A stretch of 64,000 nt of DNA from Hansfordia pulvinata (lineage: Eukaryota > Ascomycota > Sordariomycetes > Xylariales). Shown piece after piece: positions 1 through 9,320 of the stretch; the first letter of the stretch is position 1, and every line of letters begins with the position of its first letter. A program made the translations under genes and the position numbers. Below the pieces are notes generated by a model that saw nothing but the letters and a program-made list of their open reading frames with translations, did no database searches and was not told the DNA's origin. The stretch lies in NCBI GenBank assembly GCA_006538405.1, contig BJKQ01000007.1, positions 1,240,001 to 1,304,000 on the forward strand. The letters run 5' to 3'.

Positions 1-795
1 CCCGGCCTTGACGAACGCGTCTCTCGCAGTCTGGTTGATGAGGGCGAATCGCCGGGGCCCGAGCTTCTGCCCGCCGTACCACCGCGTCACCACCACCATG
101 ACGTCCCACAAGTCTATCAGCTGCATTAGATGAAGCAGGCGGCTCCCCGCCGCCGTCTCGCCGTCGTCGTCGCAGTCCTGGAAGCTCGAGCTGTTGGGGC
201 CCCGGATCCGCCAGGCCGTCATGTTGTGGGTGGCGGCCCTCACCTTCTTGTCGGTGAAGAGGAGGTGGCGGACGTACGACTCGGCCTCTTCGGGAGACGA
301 GACCTTGGCACAGCGGGCGACGAACGTCGACTTCATCTCGACAAACGGGTCGGACATGATCCACGGAGGGTCGGGCATGGACAGCTTCTCCGGCACGGAG
401 GCTGAGTCTTGGGCGGCCGCCGGCTCCGGAGGAGGCTCCGAGGGGTCGTCGTGCTCCTCGGCAGGCGCCTCCTCCCCTAAGAGTCGGGTGAGCTCCTCAA
501 TGGCATCAAACAGACAGACGGCGCCTGGCTGGTAGACCTCGGAAACGGCCTGGCGGAAAAGGTCCAGCTCGCGGGCGGCGTCGCCCTTCCTCCCGTGTTC
601 GCCGGTGCTGTTAGTGCCGATGACCATGGGCGGAGTGTCGGGGTAGTCCGAAGGGAACTCGAGGCGCAGGGAGGACGAATGGCCCGGTGGCGTCAGGACG
701 TATTTGGTGGCATCGCCTGGGCTCTGCTGAGCGAGGCAGCCGTCGCCGTAGATTGAGTTGATGGCCTCAACCTCGTCCCGCAGCTCTTCAGACAT
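1..795 (-). CDS. YIH1: YIH1/IMPACT-family regulator of Gcn2 signalling (3' end cut by window edge)
   Basis: Continuous minus-strand frame of 265 codons from the ATG at 795-793, running off the window at base 1. The start MSEELRDEVEAINSIYGDG is a typical RWD-domain opening. Residues about 1-110 are RWD and 115-140 an acidic, Pro-rich linker. From about 145 the conserved IMPACT (UPF0029) domain follows, including VVVTRWYGGQKLGPRRF. Yeast Yih1 is about 258 residues, so only a few C-terminal residues should be missing. Family knowledge: Yih1 binds Gcn1 through its RWD domain and so limits activation of the eIF2-alpha kinase Gcn2 in amino-acid starvation; it acts in the cytosol and also binds actin. 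No intron is needed. Family assignment is firm; regulation in this species is inferred. Confidence 0.93.
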   Translation of the reverse strand, partial: MSEELRDEVEAINSIYGDGCLAQQSPGDATKYVLTPPGHSSSLRLEFPSDYPDTPPMVIGTNSTGEHGRKGDAARELDLFRQAVSEVYQPGAVCLFDAIEELTRLLGEEAPAEEHDDPSEPPPEPAAAQDSASVPEKLSMPDPPWIMSDPFVEMKSTFVARCAKVSSPEEAESYVRHLLFTDKKVRAATHNMTAWRIRGPNSSSFQDCDDDGETAAGSRLLHLMQLIDLWDVMVVVTRWYGGQKLGPRRFALINQTARDAFVKAG

Positions 796-2456
796 GGCGA
801 CGCCTGAGACTCCTCGGAGGAAAATGGCCCGGGGGGGTGAGGGGCTGGGTTTGCAGGGTCGTTACTGGATGGCGATACCAAGCGCCGGCGGTGTTGGCGA
901 AGTTGTCCAGGTCGCGAGGCTCTGTGAATCAAGCCAAGGGCACCCACGACGTTGATGCTGATTTTTCTTCTTCTTTTGGGCCTCGCGGTGCCTGAAACGA
1001 ATGTATTTGGTACGGGTACTTTGCCGTGTACTGCTCATATGCTGGAGTACATCTATGGAGGGGTCGAGAGCCCCCGACGAGGGGTCTGGAGTTGATGCGG
1101 TACTCGTACCTGATTGGAGATCCACCAAGGCTCGTCCGTCCCGGTCACGCCGGTGTCGCCGGTCTGTGGTGCCCACCGTGCCCACCTAAGGTACCTAGCG
1201 ATAGAAGTTTCTAGGTCAGGTACGCATCTCCATGGATTTCACGAGTACTCGTACGTACCTGCTGTACATGAACGTACATTAGCTGCAGTTGAAGAGGCCG
1301 CTTTTACAAGCCAGATCCAACATCTGCTGCGCCTTTCGACATCCAACATTCAATTTTCAACTTCCCCCAGCAACGTCACGACGACAATATGAAGCCTTCC
1401 GCTGGCTATGGGTACGCTCGGCTTGTTGCTCATCGTGACCGCCCGGGCAATACAGTTACATGATCTCGGCGCCTCTCTCCTCTTCCTCGGTATATTACTC
1501 GCCTCTCAACTTCTCGATCGGCGGCAGCTTGGCTTCGAGTTCATCAAAGTCATCCTGCGCCTCCTCGCTGTCTATCCTTTCTAGGCCTCGGGCCCGTGAG
1601 GTATCGCTTAGCGTCCTCCGTGTCCCCCTGAAGTATTTATGCGATTTTGTTCCAAGTCAAACAAAGTACGCCATCAGATGGAGCCACAGCTACTGGCCCG
1701 TTGGAGACGGCGGCCAGATTCTCAGCAAGACCTCGTCCTGCTCAACCTCATTGAAACATCCCCGAAATCCTTGGTAACAATGGTTGTCTCAACTCTGTGT
1801 GGTTGTCGACCTCACTAATTTCGGCATATCGCCTGCCACCAAACAAGGCGCGAGTGGTGCGTCTTTGCCCCCGTTTAGTCGCAATCAAGACCAGGCTATC
1901 TTGGGACCTTGCACTCCTTTTCTCTGGGGTTGTGCACCACAAAGGATCCAGCGGACCTAAATATAAGGTCCTTGTCTTCCTGGCCAGCGCTATAATATGA
2001 CAGGCTGCCGACTTCGAAGCCGAAGCGTGGCCGTCCCTTCGGGCGGTCGGTTACAGGGCTGTCGGGAGGGCGGACTCGCGTCGAGCATCAAGAACCCGTG
2101 CAGGGATTTACTTGTGTAAGCTACCTCCCAAGACAAGGGAAGGGACCAAGAACCGTCGTGGGCGATACCATTCGACGATGCAGCATTGAAGAGATCCAGG
2201 CGGCCTATAAGATCAGTGCTCGTCCAACCCTTGGCTTTCAATATTCACTTGACCACGCTGCCAGCTCTTCCAACTACGTCCTCATCCATTTCGTCCTCAG
2301 ATATAGAAGCACGGTGACCAGCAGACCGTGTCATATCGTCTTTCATTCTTCACCTCCCTGGCTCTTGGCGAGCCTCTCATTCGCCTACCTTTAACGCTCC
2401 TCTACATACGCTGCCCACCACCCGGCACTTCCCCGGCACTTCTTCACACAGCTACT
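796..2456. other. Intergenic region between YIH1 and the small secreted protein gene
   Basis: Divergent promoter region of about 1.66 kb. The open frames here are short and of unconvincing composition. It holds a perfect 12-bp palindrome, ACGAGTACTCGT, at 1241-1252, GGTACTCGTACC at 1099-1110, and an AT-rich stretch near 1965-1998 that could carry TATA-like elements. No RNA gene seen. Confidence 0.6.
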
Positions 2457-2984
2457 ATGCCTCCCATCAGCAGGACCATGTCAATTACCAACGCGCTGCT
2501 GGCTCTGGGATACGCCCTTGGGGCCGCAAGCCGAGCCGTCGACGGCCAGCCCGCTGCGCTGCGGCGCGACGCCGGCTGCACCTGGAGCGGGATCGGAGGC
2601 CAGACGGTGCCGTGCGATAGCATGCAGGTGACGTGGGGAGAGCACGGGGACGAGACCAAGATGAGCGTCCGGACGAACCCGGACGCCGCCAACAACCCGC
2701 TGAGCCCGCGGCCGGGCGATCTCATCGACACGGGCATGAACTGCACGTATGCCAATAGCTGGATCAGCATCGACGGCTTCGGGGACCTGACCGTCGACGT
2801 CGGGGCCGGCTCCGGATGCAGGTGGCAGGATGAGGAAAAGAGCCCCGGAGGTTCCGTTGATCTGCAACCTCCGGAAGTCAAGTACGGCGCCGACTCGGTG
2901 ACCTTCAACGGCCGCGACGGGTGCACCGAGCCGGCCAGCACCCAGGTGCCGATCCCGATGTCTTGCTTACTCAAGATGACTTGA
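2457..2984 (+). CDS. Small secreted cysteine-containing protein, unknown function
   Basis: Single-exon frame of 175 residues. Two starts are possible: 2457 (MPPISRTM) or 2478 (MSITNALLALGYALG). Both place a hydrophobic segment near the N-terminus that reads as a secretion signal, ending near ALGAASRAVDG. A dibasic LRR about ten residues later could be a Kex2-type cleavage site. The mature part has six cysteines (GCTW, VPCDS, NCTYA, GCRW, GCTEP, MSCLL) and one NCT glycosylation sequon. No family is recognised. The frame is open upstream to 2328, but that part lacks signal-peptide character, so I start at 2457. It could be a secreted effector-like or cell-wall protein; that is inference from signal peptide, size and cysteine content only. 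Confidence 0.6.
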   Translation: MPPISRTMSITNALLALGYALGAASRAVDGQPAALRRDAGCTWSGIGGQTVPCDSMQVTWGEHGDETKMSVRTNPDAANNPLSPRPGDLIDTGMNCTYANSWISIDGFGDLTVDVGAGSGCRWQDEEKSPGGSVDLQPPEVKYGADSVTFNGRDGCTEPASTQVPIPMSCLLKMT

Positions 2985-4309
2985 GATTGGAGAGGGACGT
3001 CCACTTTGCAATCGGGTTGCTCAAGGCTCCGTTCGAGCCGATCGTAAAAATCAGCATGCCGAGTGCCCCTTTACATCTTGGTGGTTGATGAGGGGGAGCA
3101 GAGAGTGGCCCGTGTATCTATATTTTTTATTGTCTTTCTCATTATATGAATTCTCTTTCTTCATTCTCTTTTTTTATTGTTTTTCTTTATTCTTTTTCTT
3201 CTTCTCCAGACCCTGATCTACCATGCCTTTTCAATTTGTTTCCTGTGTTTCGAAAGGCAATATCTTACCTTGCTTTACCTCTCTAAGTGCCTTACCGTAT
3301 CCTACTTCCTTTCTTGACTGGGCTCCATCGCCTTACCTGAGGTTAGGCAGGCCTGGACGCTTGACCTGCATTTCTGTACGCCACTTGATGCACCCGACCT
3401 AAAGAAACGGACGTTCATGAAAGACATCCAGGATTCTGCACCGTTCTCGTCAGGGGCAATCGAGGGGTACTTCGTCGGTACCTGGGGTCTCTCAAAAGTG
3501 CAAGGCCTAGACCCGGCGCAAACCCCTGTGGGGGGGCTATCAAAAAGATCTCTAGCACTAACCTTACCCAACATGAGCCCTTCTACCGTTTGCCGTACTC
3601 TCGGATTACGGAATACCTCCCAGTCAGGGACGGCCGCAAGCTTTGGATCCTACCTTACTTGATCAATGCCAATGGATGTTGGGCGTGTTGGGATAATCGG
3701 GACGGGCTTTTAGGATTGCATATTATTTAAGTACGAGTACCTCCTACCTAAATCACATATCTCGAGGCCATGTGCTTGTGGTGCTGGTGGTGTAGGCTCG
3801 TCGGATCCGGGCGCAAGTGAGAGTAGCGGAAACGCGGGCAGGCAGGAGGGGTTCGTTGATTCATACATTCGCCCGTTGCGGTGGTGGTGGTGGTGGTCCC
3901 TGATAGTCGAGCACTCCACAAAATTCATTCATCCATACTCGTATCGTCCGTCTCCCACGCAAACCGCCCTCCGCCGCCGGCACCAAATTGGCACCATCCA
4001 GGTTCAGCTGCCCTGCCCACGCGACCACAACCACCAATTGCAGCCCGCCCGCCAAGTCTAGCACGCAGCCGCAACCGCCGCCGCCGCCGTCATCGCCGCC
4101 GCCGCCGTTCCTGTCACCGTTCACCACACCACCCACCAACAAAGCCTGGGCACTTATCACCGCCGACGCTACCAACCCAGACCATTCCCAACTCTTGACT
4201 TCCTCCAGTCTGCCACCACCCCAACGACTCGGACTCCTCCAATACCTCCCTTGCACCACCCCTGGGAACCAGTTCCCCCCTCATCGCACCAACCCGCACC
4301 CCCAAGGCC
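2985..4309. other. Intergenic region upstream of PPT1
   Basis: Bases 3118-3215 are strongly T-rich and suit the 3' flank of the secreted-protein gene. GTACGAGTAC lies at 3731-3740 and TACTCGTA at 3936-3943. From about 3870 to 4300 the plus strand becomes CAC/CCG-rich with almost no G, a usual look for a fungal promoter and 5' leader; this is probably the PPT1 leader. No supported gene. Confidence 0.55.
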
Positions 4310-6116
4310 ATGGCTTCAGAAGCTGAGCGCGCCGTCGCGTTCAAGAACGACGGCAACAAGGCCTTCGCCTCTCACGACTGGCCCGCCGCGATCGACCTCT
4401 ACACCAAGGCTATCGAGCTCAACGACAAGGAGCCCGCCTTCTTCACCAACAGAGCCCAGGTCAGCCCTCTTCCGCCACTCCCTGCTTGCCCCGAGCACGA
4501 GAGAGCCCCTTCTGACTAATGGTTTCTCCCTCTCAGGCATACATCAAGTCGGAGGCTTTCGGCTACGCCATCGCCGATGCCACCAGTGCCATCGAGCTCA
4601 ACCCCAAGCTCGTCAAGGCCTACTTCCGCCGCGCCGTCGCCCACGCCGCCATCCTCAAGCCCAAAGATGCCGTCAAGGACTTCAGGGAATGCACCAAGCT
4701 CGACCCCAACAACCGCGATGCCCGCAACAAGCTCGCCGAGTGCCAGAAGATTGTGCGCCAGCTCAACTTCTACGCCGCCATCGAGGTCGGCGACGAGCCC
4801 TCTGCCGCCGAGGGCCTCGACATTGACGCCATCGCCGTCGAACCCGACTACGACGGCGTGCGTCTCGAGAAGAATGAGATGACGCAGGAGTTCATTGACG
4901 ACATGATTGAGCGCTTCAAGAACGGCAAGAAGATCCACAAGAAATATGTCTACCAAATCGTCATTGCTGCCAAGAACATTGTCTACGACGAGCCCACGAT
5001 GGTGGAGATGACCGTCCCCGACGACGTCAAGTTGACTGTCTGCGGCGACACGCACGGTTCGTTCTATACCCCGTCCAAACACTACCGGCGTCGCGCCCTC
5101 GGCGCGACGCCCCAGTCGCATCCCCGCAGCCGCACGTCCTCCCGCCCCAAAACTGACGCTCCGACGCAGGCCAGTACTTTGATCTCATGGAGCTCTTCCG
5201 CCTCAACGGACGGCCCGACGAGAAGCACTACTACCTGTTCAACGGCGACTTCGTGGACCGAGGGTCTTGGTCTACCGAGATTGCGCTCCTGCTGTACGCT
5301 TACAAGTGGCTGCGGCCGCACGGCATGTTCCTGAACCGCGGTAACCACGAGACGGACGACATGAACAAGGTCTACGGCTTCGAGGGAGAATGCAAGGCCA
5401 AGTACAACGAGAGGTATGCGCTGGGCCAGCACCTCGAGCACCATCGAATGAATCAACAACGTGCTCATGCTAACTGTGACGTAGGGTATTCAAGCTCTTC
5501 TCGGAGAGTTTCTCTGCTCTGCCGCTGGCCACCTTGATTGGCTCCAAGTACTTGGTTCTCCACGGCGGCCTGTTCTCTGACGACAAGATTACCTTGGACG
5601 ACATCCGCAAGCTGAACAGACACGCTCAGAGGCAACCCGGCCAATCCGGCCTGATGATGGAAATGCTTTGGACAGACCCCCAGACCATGCCTGGCCGAGG
5701 CCCGAGCAAGCGCGGAGTGGGCATGCAGTTCGGCCCCGATGTCACCAAGAGATTCTGCGACAACAACGGGCTCGACGCCATCATTCGCAGCCACGAGGTC
5801 CGCATGGATGGCTACGAGGAGGAGCACGGCGGAAAGTGCATCACTGGTAAGTCTCGAATTCAGTTGCTTGTATGCCCTAGCTGACAAGTTGCCAGTCTTC
5901 TCTGCACCTAAATACTGCGACCAGACGGAGAACAGGGGCGCGTACATCAACATTGGATCCGACTACAAGCTGCAGTTCAACCAATTCGACGCCGTGCCGC
6001 ACCCGGACATTAAGCCCATGGTGAGTATCCCTGACCCCCCGTCGCGTCTGCGCGCCGTGTCGAACTGACTTCTTGCACAGGCGTATGCGAATAACTCGCT
6101 CATGTCGGGGATGTAA
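4310..6116 (+). CDS. PPT1: Serine/threonine protein phosphatase T (PP5 family) with N-terminal TPR domain
   Basis: Six exons: 4310-4459, 4537-5056, 5170-5413, 5485-5846, 5896-6020, 6081-6116, giving 478 residues, the normal size for Ppt1/PP5. Introns are 77, 113, 71, 49 and 60 nt, all GT-AG; several have CTAAC/CTGAC-like branch sites. Residues about 8-110 form TPR repeats (FKNDGNKAF, NRAQAYIKSEAFGYA, AYFRRAVAHAAI). The PPP catalytic core follows with the metal-binding signatures GDTHG (220-224, across the second splice junction), GDFVDRG and RGNHE, then the SAPKYCD segment. The end KPM-AYANNSLMSGM is the typical C-terminus that packs on the TPR groove. Family knowledge: TPRs bind the Hsp90 C-terminus, and the phosphatase acts on Hsp90/Cdc37 clients. 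All catalytic motifs are intact. Confidence 0.96.
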
Positions 6117-6841
6117 AGCCCATCAGGGCGAGGAACTGAGTTTCGGATGTAGAGGGACTCGAATAACGCATTAGAATACCCAGGCTAGCAAGCCTAACCA
6201 GCACCTTGCAGGGTGTCGTCTTGCTGGCTGTCATCTTGCATATCAGGCTTCGCATCGTATCGGCATGGGAAGCATTGGCGTACTGGGGAACAACGGGAAG
6301 AGGGAATCGCCGGCAGTCCGGTCAAGATTGTCGAGAATCTAGAGAGCGGATGCGACTGGGAGCGTGGGTACATAAGGCAGGTAGCTAGGCATGAAAATGG
6401 GCAATGGGGCTGGGCAGAGGGGCGTGGCAGGGCGAGAGGAGGGCTGCGAAGCACCTGTTCATATATACCGTTGAACCTGGTTCGGTTTTTATACCCGCAG
6501 TATATTTTAGTTGCCGAAGAATGCAAATAGGGGTGGACCCAGGACGCACAACCCGTGCCAAGCTGTGAGGAGGGGTTGATGGTTCTGACGCGCAAGTCGA
6601 TGCGACGAAGAAAGGGGAGCGGCAGTTCGGCGAAGAGCAGCACGCAGGCATCGAGTAGCAGTGCTATGGCTCCTCCGCTGGCGCGCAGAAGTCCGGATCT
6701 CTTTGCGATCCCTTTCGACTGCTGATCAACGCTACCCGCCCCTGAGGCGTCGCTGGCGCTGGCTCGCGAGGTGGATTCTTCCAGACCATCGAGGCCCGAT
6801 GCGCCGCCCGCAGTCATGGAGAAAAACCCGGCGCGGCTCTC
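6117..6841. other. Intergenic region between convergent PPT1 and POP8
   Basis: Shared 3' flank of two converging genes. Short open frames lie on both strands, but none has a recognisable domain or a consistent coding look. An AT-richer patch at 6475-6530 could serve 3'-end formation. Nothing else seen. Confidence 0.6.
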
Positions 6842-7372
6842 TTAGGCAGACCACACGGCGTCCTGGCCGGCGGCCCCGACCAGCGCGCCGAGCCAGTCGG
6901 AGCAGGCCGCGACGCGCAGGACAATGGTCGCCGGCGCCGCCGAGCCGTTTCCTACTCCTCCTCCTCCGTCGCTGCCGCCCGCTGCCTCCGGCGAAGACGA
7001 GGTCCCGCGCCAGGCAGCGACGGCCGCCGCGAGGAGGGGCGCGTCGTCGCGGGCCACGCGCACCCAGCACCCGTTGCCTCCCCCCTCTCCTCCTCCACTG
7101 CCGTGAAGAGATGAGGAGGAGGCAACGAGGGAGAGGACGTCAACGCCGACGGCGTCGCCGCGGGCGCCGAGGAACTGGCGCAGGGCGGAGGCGATGTGGG
7201 CGCGCGCCGTCAGGAGGTCCGGAAAGGCGACGGCGGCGTTGGTGGTGGTGATGGCCTCTATGCGCGCGTAGGACCAGGCCGGGCTGCGCAGGGTGCGGGT
7301 CGCCAGCTCGTGGGACTTGGTGCCCCTTGGCTCCGCGGGGGTGGGAGGAGGAGGTGCGGCTGGGGCGGACAT
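6842..7372 (-). CDS. POP8: RNase P/RNase MRP protein subunit Pop8
   Basis: Single-exon minus-strand frame of 176 residues. After a Pro/Ala-rich start, the pattern matches fungal Pop8: HELATRTLRSPAWSYARIE, then RAHIASALRQFLGARGDAVGVDVL, a Gly/Ser-rich loop at about residues 85-97, CWVRVARDDAPLLAAAVAAW, a second Gly-rich loop, and VLRVAACSDWLGALVG near the end. Family knowledge: Pop8 is a small Alba/Rpp14-like protein of nuclear RNase P and RNase MRP, which mature tRNA 5' ends and process pre-rRNA. The two Gly-rich loops are longer than I expect for the family. It is divergent from SPT4, with an 807-bp shared promoter. The opposite strand carries a long Arg-rich open frame that is only a GC-rich shadow. 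Confidence 0.85.
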   Translation of the reverse strand: MSAPAAPPPPTPAEPRGTKSHELATRTLRSPAWSYARIEAITTTNAAVAFPDLLTARAHIASALRQFLGARGDAVGVDVLSLVASSSSLHGSGGGEGGGNGCWVRVARDDAPLLAAAVAAWRGTSSSPEAAGGSDGGGGVGNGSAAPATIVLRVAACSDWLGALVGAAGQDAVWSA

Positions 7373-8179
7373 TCTGTGTGCAAGTGTGTCTTCTTTGGTG
7401 TTTCTTTCTTCTTCTGGATATAAGAGACAGAGAGAGAGGGGGAGGGAGAGGAGGGTGTGTAAGACGGGAATAGATCTGAGGGTAGGTAGGTAGGTAGGAA
7501 GGAGAGATGATGAGGACAGGAGGAGGATGGTGATGTCTTCCGCAGGTCGCCTCTGTGACCCCGTCTTATCTGATGGGCATGGTCTTGACTCGAGAGCTGG
7601 TCTCGCTTGGGTCGCGGGTTCTTGAGGCTGGGCAGAGGCGTGGGTTGAGACCGGGGTGCCAATTTCCTCTTATTATGGGCCTGGGCCAGTGGTGTTTTTC
7701 GGCTTCTGGATTGTGACGCGACAGCGAGGTCGAGCCGATTCAGACTGCGGCACTCCAGGTACATCAGATCGCGAAGTGCTTTTCGGTATGCTCGTACCTG
7801 CTCGTACCTGAGACCCCGGCGTCGGTGGTGGACTCCCGTCTTCTTCGGGGCAAGCACCCAGTGTCGCAAGCAGCCTGGCGTGCCTGCTACATCTTCGACC
7901 CGCGACCCGCGACCCGCGACCCACGCCGGAAGCTGCATCGCAGGAGCTTCTGCTGCACCGACGTAGCTTCCTCTGCTTCCACGCGCACCTTTGCCGCACG
8001 CAACTGCCAACCCACACCTTGCGACACCCGCCTAATTGGTACCTTCATGGTAACTACAAAGTAACCTCAGCTCATCGCCCTGCTCGCCCAATTGCTCTCG
8101 CCAGCTTGCTGCTTCTCTTCCGTCCATCCCATCCCGCGCTCCCTCCTCGTCGCCCCGCCGTCTGCCGTCCGCCGTCGCC
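7373..8179. other. Divergent promoter between POP8 and SPT4
   Basis: Carries a GGTA microsatellite near 7482-7497, two CTCGTACC copies near 7790-7809 and a CGACCCG tandem array at 7896-7923. The last 130 bases before SPT4 are CT-rich, as in many fungal 5' leaders. No supported gene. Confidence 0.55.
7896..7923. repeat. Short tandem repeat, about four 7-bp CGACCCG units
   Basis: Units of CGACCCG follow head to tail from 7896; the fourth ends CGACCCA. It lies in the POP8/SPT4 divergent promoter. Minisatellite-like; no function can be read from it. Confidence 0.85.
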
Positions 8180-8785
8180 ATGTCCGACTCCAACTTCATA
8201 CCCCCCAACCAGATGCGCTACGCGCGCGCCTGCATGGTCTGCTCTATAGTCCTGACACAAACTGTTCGTTCGCCCCCTCCCCCCCCCCCCCCCCCCCCCC
8301 CTCTTTGCCTCCCACCCAGCAGCCTTCTCTCCCCACGGCCGCTATCTACCACCGCCCACCATCCGTCATCGTCCTTGCCCCAGCTGACCGCAGGGACCTC
8401 CGCGGACCGTCCGTCCGCCCCTTGCCCCCCTCATCTTCCAGCGCTTCAAGAACCAAGGCTGCCCCAACTGCCCCTTCCTCGGCCTCGTCAACAACACCGA
8501 CAACGTCGAGACCTGCACCTCCCAGGTCTTCGAGGGCCTCATCACCATCTCCGACCCCAAGCGCTCCTGGGTCGCCCGCTGGCAGCGCGTCGACACGTGC
8601 GTCCCCGGCTGCTACGCCACAAAGGTCTCGGGCTCCCTGCCCGAGGAGGTCAAGGCCAACATGGAGGACGAAGGCCTGACCTACCTACCGTGCGTGCCCG
8701 CGCGCCCCCTGAAAAAAACCTAGTAGGAACTCACTGACATGGCTGGCATCTTAGTCGCGACGGAAGCGCCCAGGAGCAAGAATAG
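8180..8785 (+). CDS. SPT4: Transcription elongation factor Spt4
   Basis: Three exons: 8180-8263, 8442-8689, 8755-8785, giving 120 residues, the family size. Exon 1 encodes MRYARACMVCSIVLTQT. Exon 2 continues with RFKNQGCPNC, so the four zinc ligands (C18, C21, C35, C38) are split by intron 1. SQVFEGLITISDP and SWVARWQRVD are the strongly conserved Spt4 core, and the short last exon supplies RDGSAQEQE. Family knowledge: Spt4 pairs with the Spt5 NGN domain to form DSIF on RNA polymerase II (and Pol I) for processive elongation. Odd feature: intron 1 (178 nt) contains a run of about 23 C bases at 8279-8301. CTGAC near 8381-8386 is a possible branch site. Confidence 0.95.
8279..8301. repeat. Poly-C homopolymer inside SPT4 intron 1
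   Basis: About 23 consecutive C bases shortly after the 5' splice site of SPT4 intron 1. A mononucleotide microsatellite of this length will vary in length and is prone to sequencing error. Confidence 0.9.
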
Positions 8786-9320
8786 GGGCAGCCCTGGACT
8801 TCTCATCTGACGACCGAGTAGGAACACGACGTTACGGCCGTGACGAAGGGGGGAAATTGCAAATCATGGTGCCGAGCACACGTCGAAAGGGGACGACACG
8901 AACTTCCAATGATGAAAGAAGGAGAAGGAACTGTAAAACACGGCGTGGGTTCTAGAAGGATCATCCCCGACAGCGGAAGCGAAGGGGCTTGTGGGTTATC
9001 GTGTGCGGGCGTTCAAAGATGTCGCTTTCACCAGCAGGCACATAACGGTGGCGTGGCGTTACCAAGGAGGCTAGTTTTCATGTTTGTCAGTTGCACCTCT
9101 TATCCCTTGCAGTCTTGCTTGTTGAATTTATCACGATCTCATTTCCCGCCACGCGAGTTCCGCATGCGGCTCTCCCGAAACTTCTGGTTTTTGGGCCCAT
9201 CCCAAGCGTGCGGCGGCAGGTATAAAACATAACGTTGTGACGATGTGCTGTCAGCTAAGTACCCTACATTGCAATCTCAGTCCATGTCTCGAGTTGCATC
9301 CCTCAAGCAAAAACTGCCCT
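8786..9320. other. Intergenic region between convergent SPT4 and the poly-Q gene
   Basis: Shared 3' flank of about 535 bp. Moderate GC, no coding frame with recognisable content, no repeats beyond background. Confidence 0.6.
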
